DNA of 11,495 nucleotides from Pseudomonas sp. Its GTDB lineage: Bacteria > Pseudomonadota > Gammaproteobacteria > Pseudomonadales > Pseudomonadaceae. Within the stretch, counting starts at the first letter, position 1, and each line of letters starts with the position of its first letter. Shown in pieces: positions 6,560 to 11,495 of the stretch. Position numbers and translations under genes: made by a program. The notes beneath the pieces are model-generated. The model did no database searches and had not been told where the DNA came from. It saw only the letters and a program-made list of their open reading frames with translations. The stretch lies in contig SKFV01000156.1 of NCBI GenBank assembly GCA_007117785.1, positions 1 to 11,495 on the forward strand. The letters run 5' to 3'.

Positions 6560-7501
6560 CAGTTGGCGGGCAATGGCGTCCATCAGCAGGCCGCCGATAT
6601 CGGTCCCTTGGGCGGCATCGATTTCACGGATGCAGGTCGGGCTGGTGACATTGATTTCGGTCAGATAATCACCGATGACATCCAGGCCGACAAACAGCAG
6701 GCCACGCTCGCGCAGGCTGGGGCCAACTTCGGCGGCAATCCAGCGATCGCGCTCGCTCAACGGGCGTGCCTCACCACGACCGCCGGCAGCCAGGTTGCCA
6801 CGGGTTTCGCCCTGTGACGGAATACGCGCCAGGCAATAGGGCACTGGCTCGCCCGCAATCATCAGGATGCGCTTGTCACCCTGGAGGATTTCCGGCAGGT
6901 AACGTTGCGCCATGATCTGCTGCTGGCCGTGCAACGTCAGCGACTCGATGATGACGCTGATATTGGGGTCGTCGGCGCGTACGCGGAAAATCTGGCTGCC
7001 ACCCATGCCATCAAGTGGTTTGAGAATGGTATCGCCATGCTCGCGGATAAAGCTGCGCAGAATATCCGCACGGCGGGTGACTGCCAGTTCCGGTGTGCAT
7101 TGGGGGAATTGGGTGGCAAAGAGTTTTTCATTGCAGTCACGCAGGCTACGTGCGCGATTGACCACCAGTACCCCATCGCGTTCGGCAGCTTCGAGAATAT
7201 GGGTGGCGTAGAGGAATTCATTGTCGAAGGGCGGGTCCTTACGCATCAGGATCACCTGCAACTCGGACAAGGGGCGATGGCTGGCTGGCCCGAGGTCGAA
7301 CCAGTGGGCGGGGTCTGCGTGAACCTTGAGCGGACTCATCACTCCCATGGCGCGGCCATTTTTCAGGTAGAGATCCTGAGGTTCCAGGTACTCGAGTTGC
7401 CAGTCACGCTGTTGCGCTGCCAGTAACAGCGCCAGAGTGCTATCCTTTTTGTAATGAATGGCTTGAATGGGATCCATCACAACGCCAACACGAACGGTCA
7501 T
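6548..7501 (-). CDS. gshB: GshB, glutathione synthetase
   Basis: An ATP-grasp ligase of 317 residues, the usual length of bacterial GshB, joining gamma-glutamylcysteine and glycine to give glutathione in the cytoplasm. Recognisable segments: MRKDPPFDNEFLYAT (residues 86-100), the ATP-grasp loop KPLDGMGGSQIFR (161-173), GDKRILMI (208-215), the glycine-rich loop RGNLAAGGRG (234-243), and the metal/ATP-binding TEINVTSPTCIREID (281-295). The N-terminus VRVGVVMDPI fits the family, supporting the ATG at 7501; a GGAGA lies about 10 nt upstream. This is the first gene of the leftward train and is divergent from pilG. tonB3 follows, with 78 nt to its chosen start. No defects are visible. Confidence 0.97.
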   Translation of the reverse strand: MTVRVGVVMDPIQAIHYKKDSTLALLLAAQQRDWQLEYLEPQDLYLKNGRAMGVMSPLKVHADPAHWFDLGPASHRPLSELQVILMRKDPPFDNEFLYATHILEAAERDGVLVVNRARSLRDCNEKLFATQFPQCTPELAVTRRADILRSFIREHGDTILKPLDGMGGSQIFRVRADDPNISVIIESLTLHGQQQIMAQRYLPEILQGDKRILMIAGEPVPYCLARIPSQGETRGNLAAGGRGEARPLSERDRWIAAEVGPSLRERGLLFVGLDVIGDYLTEINVTSPTCIREIDAAQGTDIGGLLMDAIARQLAQA

Positions 7502-7702
7502 CTGGCTGAGTTCTCCGGGCAGGTAAAGAGGAAAACCCAGTGTAACCTTTGCTGGACAACGCTTGGAAGTCGCATGATTCTGTTGGCTTTATAGATTGCC
7601 CTGAAAAACTATGTTAAAAGTACCGCAAAAGGGATTGGCTGGTCTGGAGGTGGCACCATGCCGACACTCTCCCTAGCCCAACGAAAAATAAAGGCTGGTC
7701 AT
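7502..7702. promoter_or_regulatory. Divergent intergenic region between gshB and pilG, probable promoters
   Basis: These 201 bp separate divergent genes and must hold, or lie near, the promoters of the gshB train and the pilG operon. The stretch 7590-7635 is clearly more AT-rich than its surroundings. On the plus strand a weak sigma-70-like pair can be drawn: TTTATA (7588-7593) and TATGTT (7610-7615), 16 nt apart, each 4/6 to consensus. On the minus strand I found no well-spaced pair. A strong GGAGG (7646-7650) stands 7 nt before an in-frame ATG at 7658, and AAGG (7691-7694) stands 8 nt before the preferred pilG ATG at 7703. No clear operator repeat is seen. Confidence 0.35.
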
Positions 7703-8116
7703 ATGGAAGAAAATTTTGAAAGCCTCAAGGTCATGGTCATCGATGACAGCAAGACCATTCGTCGTACGGCGGAGACCTTGCTGAAAAAAGTTGGCTGTAC
7801 CGTCATCACGGCGGTCGATGGTTTTGATGCGCTGGCCAAAATTGCCGACAATCATCCCGATATCATTTTTGTCGATATCATGATGCCGCGTCTCGATGGC
7901 TACCAGACCTGTGCGCTGATCAAGAACAATAGTGCTTTCCGTGGTACTCCTGTCATCATGTTGTCTAGCAAGGACGGTCTCTTTGACAAGGCCAAGGGCC
8001 GCATTGTCGGTTCAGACCAGTATCTGACCAAGCCATTCAGCAAGGAAGAGCTGTTGAGCGCAATCCGCGCACATATTCCAAGCAGTGATCAGGTTGCCGG
8101 AGCTGCTGGTGCCTGA
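7703..8116 (+). CDS. pilG: PilG, CheY-like response regulator of the Pil-Chp system
   Basis: A single receiver domain of 137 residues. Phosphorylation-site residues are intact: acidic pair D14/D15 (MVIDDSKTIRR), phosphoacceptor D58 (IIFVDIMMPRLDGY), S88 in IMLSSKDG, and K110 in YLTKPF. The long motif GLFDKAKGRIVGSDQYLTKP is characteristic of PilG. In P. aeruginosa PilG is phosphorylated by ChpA and promotes pilus extension and cAMP production, acting in the cytoplasm near the pole. The start at 7703 gives an N-terminus (MEENFESLKVMVIDD) matching known PilG length. An in-frame ATG at 7658 would add 15 residues (MPTLSLAQRKIKAGH) and has the stronger Shine-Dalgarno, so it remains possible. This is the first gene of pilGHIJK. 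pilH follows 35 nt after the stop. Confidence 0.95.
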   Translation: MEENFESLKVMVIDDSKTIRRTAETLLKKVGCTVITAVDGFDALAKIADNHPDIIFVDIMMPRLDGYQTCALIKNNSAFRGTPVIMLSSKDGLFDKAKGRIVGSDQYLTKPFSKEELLSAIRAHIPSSDQVAGAAGA

Positions 8117-8151
8117 CGCGCGCTGATGTTCAATTCTTTTGGGGAGGTCCG

Positions 8152-8517
8152 ATGGCCCGTATTCTTGTAGTTGATGATTCGCCAACCGAGCTGTACAAGC
8201 TCACTGGCATGCTGGAAAAGCATGGCCATGAAGTATTGAAGGCGGAAAACGGCGCCGATGGCGTCGCGCTGGCGCGGCAGGAAAAACCGGATGCGGTGCT
8301 GATGGATATCGTCATGCCCGGTCTAAACGGTTTTCAGGCCACTCGGCAATTGACCAAGGATCCGGAGACTGCGCATATCCCGGTTATCATCGTGACCACC
8401 AAAGACCAAGAGACCGACAAGGTCTGGGGCAAGCGCCAGGGCGCCAAGGACTATCTGACCAAGCCGGTCGAGGAAGATACCCTGATCCAGACGTTGAAGG
8501 CGGTCCTCGGCGGCTGA
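8152..8517 (+). CDS. pilH: PilH, CheY-like response regulator of the Pil-Chp system
   Basis: A second stand-alone receiver of 121 residues, equal to known PilH. Key residues: D8/D9 (ILVVDDSPTE), phosphoacceptor D52 (VLMDIVMPGLNGF), T82/T83 (IIVTTKDQETDK), and K104 (YLTKPV). The segment TDKVWGKRQGAKDYLTKP is typical of PilH. In P. aeruginosa PilH counters PilG: it is thought to act as a phosphate sink or to favour retraction and lower cAMP. Translation starts behind a very good GGGGAGG (8141-8147), 4 nt before the ATG, stronger than the site of pilG. It sits 35 nt after pilG and 43 nt before pilI, consistent with one transcript. Confidence 0.96.
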   Translation: MARILVVDDSPTELYKLTGMLEKHGHEVLKAENGADGVALARQEKPDAVLMDIVMPGLNGFQATRQLTKDPETAHIPVIIVTTKDQETDKVWGKRQGAKDYLTKPVEEDTLIQTLKAVLGG

Positions 8518-8560
8518 TTCCATTCCTAACGCGCCGCACAATAACCAGAACAGGACCGGC

Positions 8561-9100
8561 ATGTCAGACACTCTTCATCCTTTCGACCAACTCGTGCAAT
8601 TGGCTGCCGCATGTCGTCATCAAGCGGCAGGTCTGCCGGCCCAGGAAGTGGTCAGCGAGACCTGGAGTGGCGTCGGTTTTCGCCTCGCCGGCCAGCATCT
8701 GGTCGCCGCGATGGGCGAAGTCAGTGAAATCCTGCATGAACCGCGTTACACCGCCTTGCCCAGGGTCAAGTCCTGGGTGCGCGGGGTCGCCAACGTGCGT
8801 GGCCGCCTGTTACCGATCATTGATCTGAGCCGTTTTTTTGCTGCCGGCAGCACAGTTTCGCGCAAGCAGCGCCGGGTGCTGGTGCTTGATCGTGATGAAG
8901 TCTTCGCCGGCTTGCTGGTCGATGAGGTGCTAGGCATGCAGCATTTCCCCGTCAGTCAGTTTACCACTCGGGTGCCCGCCGAAGCCGGCGTTCTGGCACC
9001 TTTTGTCGTGGGTAGTTATGCCGGTGAGACGGGTGATGCCATGGTTTTCAACTTTCGTGCCCTGGCGCACGATCAGTCATTTCTCGATGTAGCAATCTGA
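8561..9100 (+). CDS. pilI: PilI, CheW-like adaptor of the Pil-Chp system
   Basis: A 179-residue protein made of a roughly 34-residue N-terminal lead and one CheW domain. The CheW hallmark WVRGVANVRGRLLPIIDLSR lies at residues 72-91, preceded by GEVSEIL (52-58) and followed by RRVLVLDRDEVFAGLLVDEV and GMQHF. CheW proteins couple chemoreceptors to the histidine kinase; here the partners would be PilJ, encoded next, and ChpA, expected beyond the window. The start ATG has AGGA (8552-8555) at 5-nt spacing. Length agrees with the P. aeruginosa protein (about 178). An 83-nt gap separates it from pilJ; it has an A-rich stretch (about 9127-9151) but no convincing promoter or hairpin. Confidence 0.94.
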   Translation: MSDTLHPFDQLVQLAAACRHQAAGLPAQEVVSETWSGVGFRLAGQHLVAAMGEVSEILHEPRYTALPRVKSWVRGVANVRGRLLPIIDLSRFFAAGSTVSRKQRRVLVLDRDEVFAGLLVDEVLGMQHFPVSQFTTRVPAEAGVLAPFVVGSYAGETGDAMVFNFRALAHDQSFLDVAI

Positions 9101-9183
9101 TGCAGGGGGTGGCTGCCGGCGGTGGTCACAAACAAAAGTAAAACAAAGTAGCAGGCTGCAGGCCAGGTAGGGGCCAGACCAGA

Positions 9184-11223
9184 ATGAAGAAGCTCGATAA
9201 ACAGATAATCAATACCATGCTCAGCAACCGGAGGATTACCGGCCTGTTTGCCGCGCTGATCCTGTCGCTGCTGTTGCTGTTCGTCAACTTCATCTACCTG
9301 AATATCCAGTCCGGGTACGATGCCGAATACGTTGCCCACGCTGGTGAGCTGCGCGTACTGTCGCAGCAGCTGTCGACGTCGGCGACGGAGGCGGCAACTG
9401 GTACAGAAGCCGCTTTCCCGCTGCTGTTGCGTGCACGTAATGATTTCCAGGAACGCTGGGATTACCTGGTTGCTGGCCGCAGCGAAACCGGCTTGCCGGC
9501 TGCACCGCGCCGGCTGGCTCCGCAAATGGCCGAGGTGCAGGCTGACTGGGACCGGGTGCGGACCAACGCCGACAGCATTCTGGCAAGTGAAGGCACGGTT
9601 ATCTCGCTGCATGCGGTAGCCGCGACTCTGTCCGATACCGTGCCGCAGCTGCAGGTTGAATATGAAGATGTGGTGGACGTGTTGATTGCCGGCGGAGCTT
9701 CCGCTGAGCAGGTCGCCATTGCCCAGCGTCAGTCGCTGCTCGCGCAGCGGATCCTCGGCTCGGTCAACCGGGTATTGACCGGTGACTTTGATGCGGTGCT
9801 TGCGGCAGAGAGCTTCGGTCGCGACGCCAGCCTGTTCGGTCGCGTCCTGCAGGGTATGTTGCGGGGTGACGAGATCATGGGGGTTACCCAGGTAACCGAT
9901 CCTGAGGCGGTATTCCTGCTGGAAGAAATTGATGGTCTGTTCAGCTTCGTATCCGATTCGGTGGACGAGATTCTGCTGACCTCTCCCGAGCTGTACCAGG
10001 TGCGTCAGGCGGCTAACCAGATCTTTACCGATTCCGGTCAGGTGCTGGAAAACGTTTCAGATCTCAACGCCGGCTTTGAGGCGCGTGCCGATTCCCGTTG
10101 GATCAATACCCTGCTGGGTTACATTCTGGGTTTGATTGCCCTGGTCAGTGTTCTGCTGATTGGTTTGCAGATGACCCGCGAAACCCGCGAGCGCCTAGCT
10201 GAAACCGCCGAGAAGAACGAGCGAAACCAGGCAGCGATTCTGCGTCTGCTGGACGAAATTGCCGACCTTGCCGATGGTGACCTGACGGCGGAGGCCACGG
10301 TGACCGAGGACTTCACCGGGGCGATTGCCGACTCCATCAACTTCTCCATTGACCAGCTGCGGGCTTTGGTATCGACGATCAACGAAACCGCACAGAAAGT
10401 GGCCGAAGCGGCTCAGGAAACCCAGGGCACAGCGATGCATCTGGCTGAAGCGTCCGAGCACCAGGCGCAGGAAATTGCCGGCGCCTCGGCTGCGGTGAAC
10501 GAGATGGCGGTGTCGATTGACCAGGTATCGGCCAACGCCGCCGAATCCTCCGCGGTAGCCGAGCGCTCGGTAGCCATTGCCAACAAGGGTAACGAGGTGG
10601 TGCAAAACACCATTACCGGCATGGACACCATCCGCGAGCAGATTCAGGACACCTCGAAACGGATCAAGCGTCTGGGTGAATCGTCACAGGAGATTGGTGA
10701 CATCGTAAGCCTGATTAACGACATTGCCGACCAGACCAACATTCTGGCTCTGAACGCTGCGATCCAGGCCTCCATGGCCGGTGATGCGGGTCGCGGCTTC
10801 GCGGTCGTTGCGGACGAGGTACAGCGTCTGGCGGAGCGTTCATCCGGGGCAACCAAGCAGATTGAAGCGCTGGTTAAAACCATTCAGACGGATACCAACG
10901 AAGCGGTTATCTCGATGGAACAAACCACCTCCGAGGTTGTTCGCGGGGCCCGACTGGCGCAAGACGCCGGTGTCGCCCTGGAAGAGATCGAGAAGGTATC
11001 CACCAGCCTTGCAGCATTGATTCAGAACATCTCCAATGCTGCCCGTCAGCAGGCTTCTTCCGCGGGTCACATTTCCAACACCATGAACGTGATTCAGGAA
11101 ATCACCACGCAAACATCGACGGGTACCACCACTACCGCACGCAGCATTGGTGATCTGGCCAAGCTGGCTGAAGACATGCGGCAATCGGCAGCAGGCTTTA
11201 CCCTGCCCGAGTCACGGGACTGA
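9184..11223 (+). CDS. pilJ: PilJ, methyl-accepting chemoreceptor of the Pil-Chp system
   Basis: A 679-residue transmembrane receptor. The first membrane helix is at about 18-39. A periplasmic region (about 40-306) has two related helical segments of PilJ type (AGELRVLSQQ at 53-62; QRQSLLAQRILGSVNRVL at 181-198). The second helix is at about 307-330 and is followed by a HAMP-like segment to about 395. A long cytoplasmic signalling coiled coil follows, with its hairpin tip at 514-553 (IADQTNILALNAAIQASMAG, then GRGFAVVADEVQRLAERS). The tip departs from the general receptor consensus: Q528, S530 and M531 stand where E, A and R are usual. In P. aeruginosa PilJ senses pilus and surface contact and controls ChpA activity and cAMP. 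The ATG lacks a good Shine-Dalgarno; the nearest purine run is AGGGG, about 12 nt upstream. No C-terminal receptor pentapeptide is seen (end: TLPESRD). Confidence 0.97.
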   Translation: MKKLDKQIINTMLSNRRITGLFAALILSLLLLFVNFIYLNIQSGYDAEYVAHAGELRVLSQQLSTSATEAATGTEAAFPLLLRARNDFQERWDYLVAGRSETGLPAAPRRLAPQMAEVQADWDRVRTNADSILASEGTVISLHAVAATLSDTVPQLQVEYEDVVDVLIAGGASAEQVAIAQRQSLLAQRILGSVNRVLTGDFDAVLAAESFGRDASLFGRVLQGMLRGDEIMGVTQVTDPEAVFLLEEIDGLFSFVSDSVDEILLTSPELYQVRQAANQIFTDSGQVLENVSDLNAGFEARADSRWINTLLGYILGLIALVSVLLIGLQMTRETRERLAETAEKNERNQAAILRLLDEIADLADGDLTAEATVTEDFTGAIADSINFSIDQLRALVSTINETAQKVAEAAQETQGTAMHLAEASEHQAQEIAGASAAVNEMAVSIDQVSANAAESSAVAERSVAIANKGNEVVQNTITGMDTIREQIQDTSKRIKRLGESSQEIGDIVSLINDIADQTNILALNAAIQASMAGDAGRGFAVVADEVQRLAERSSGATKQIEALVKTIQTDTNEAVISMEQTTSEVVRGARLAQDAGVALEEIEKVSTSLAALIQNISNAARQQASSAGHISNTMNVIQEITTQTSTGTTTTARSIGDLAKLAEDMRQSAAGFTLPESRD

Positions 11224-11230
11224 GCTGACA

Positions 11231-11258
11231 CGACCGGCTGCCTACTGGCAGCCGGTCG
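11231..11258 (+). terminator. Strong hairpin between pilJ and pilK (attenuator or mRNA-stability element)
   Basis: A perfect 12-bp GC-rich stem, CGACCGGCTGCC (11231-11242) and GGCAGCCGGTCG (11247-11258), with the four-base loop TACT. It begins 8 nt after the pilJ stop. The following bases (GTCAACAAGG) are not T-rich, so it is not a standard intrinsic terminator. It could partly terminate, or stabilise the pilJ 3' end after processing, thereby setting the pilJ to pilK ratio. The stem is observed; its function is inferred. Confidence 0.6.
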
Positions 11259-11282
11259 GTCAACAAGGGCGAGGTAGCAGTC

Positions 11283-11495
11283 GTGCAGACAACACCCAAC
11301 TGGTCGCTGCAACAAGTGCCGGATATGGATGCGGGACAGTTCCGCCAGTGGCAGATGCTGCTGGAGGCACGCACCGGTGTATGCGTCAGTGATCAGCGTC
11401 GGGTTTATTTGCAAACCAGCCTGTGCAGCCGTATGCGCACCTTGCAGATTGCCGATTATCAGACTTACTACGACTACGTCACCAATGGCCTGACC
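11283..11495 (+). CDS. pilK: PilK, CheR-like methyltransferase (N-terminal part, 3' end outside window)
   Basis: From a GTG at 11283 the frame is open to the last base, giving 71 codons. GAGG (11271-11274) lies 8 nt upstream, a good Shine-Dalgarno. The translated start MQTTPNWSLQQVPDMDAGQF leads into QWQMLLEARTGVCVSDQRRV and LQTSLCSRMRTLQIADYQ, matching the all-helical N-terminal domain of CheR-type methyltransferases and the PilK N-terminus as I recall it (family pattern: LLE-RTG-V---QRR-FLQTSL--RMR-L). The S-adenosylmethionine-binding domain lies beyond the window. CheR proteins methylate glutamates on receptors; the expected substrate is PilJ, encoded just upstream. It follows pilJ by 59 nt, including a strong hairpin. 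The call rests on 71 residues plus gene order. Confidence 0.9.
   Translation, partial: MQTTPNWSLQQVPDMDAGQFRQWQMLLEARTGVCVSDQRRVYLQTSLCSRMRTLQIADYQTYYDYVTNGLT

Noticed and set aside
7583..7600. Possible sigma-54 promoter (TTGGC ... TTGCC) before pilG
   Set aside because: The GG and GC are separated by 11 nt rather than the required 10, and the conserved bases between are poor.
9073..9612. 179-codon minus-strand frame across the pilI-pilJ boundary
   Set aside because: It overlaps the start of pilJ and the end of pilI; no family match or start signal.
1..11495. CRISPR array, tRNA/rRNA gene, insertion sequence, prophage or toxin-antitoxin pair
   Set aside because: Looked for and not seen: no regularly spaced direct repeats, no cloverleaf-like segment, no transposase or integrase motifs, and almost all sequence is accounted for by conserved genes.

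Overview
The window reads as chromosomal DNA of a Pseudomonadaceae gammaproteobacterium. Gene order and protein sequences match, from memory, the Pseudomonas aeruginosa PA0395-PA0412 neighbourhood (pilT, pilU, pyrC', pyrB, pyrR, yqgF, yqgE, tonB3, gshB, pilG, pilH, pilI, pilJ, pilK). The moderate GC content and diverged proteins suggest a non-aeruginosa lineage, possibly Halopseudomonas-like, but the genus is inference. No prophage, insertion sequence, CRISPR array or tRNA/rRNA gene is visible. This is a conserved housekeeping and motility locus, and I see no new multi-gene system in it.

Layout. Bases 1-1517 (+) hold the 3' end of pilT and a complete pilU, the type IV pilus retraction ATPases. 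Bases 1518-1726 are intergenic and carry two inverted REP-like palindromes, each headed by GTAG; this BIME-type structure is the least ordinary DNA here. Bases 1727-7501 (-) form one leftward gene train, gshB > tonB3 > yqgE > yqgF > pyrR > pyrB > pyrC'. Its junctions are very tight from yqgE onward (TGATG, ATGA and GTGA overlaps, then a 2-nt gap). Bases 7502-7702 are a divergent intergenic region. Bases 7703-11495 (+) are the start of the Pil-Chp chemosensory operon: pilG, pilH, pilI, pilJ and the first 71 codons of pilK. A strong 12-bp hairpin lies between pilJ and pilK.

How the genes fit together. PilT and PilU power pilus retraction. PilJ (receptor), PilI (CheW-like adaptor), PilK (CheR-like methyltransferase) and the response regulators PilG and PilH control pilus extension and retraction and cAMP signalling. 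TonB3 is known in P. aeruginosa to be needed for normal twitching, so it links the minus-strand train functionally to both flanking pilus loci. PyrB and the non-catalytic PyrC' form the Pseudomonas-type aspartate transcarbamoylase of pyrimidine synthesis. PyrR is a UPRTase-like protein. GshB makes glutathione, YqgF/RuvX processes 16S rRNA, and YqgE/AlgH has no agreed biochemical role.

The more interesting points are the REP pair, the loss of metal ligands in PyrC', unusual receptor-tip residues in PilJ, the pilJ-pilK hairpin, an ambiguous pilG start, and the absence of room for an RNA attenuator before pyrR or pyrB.
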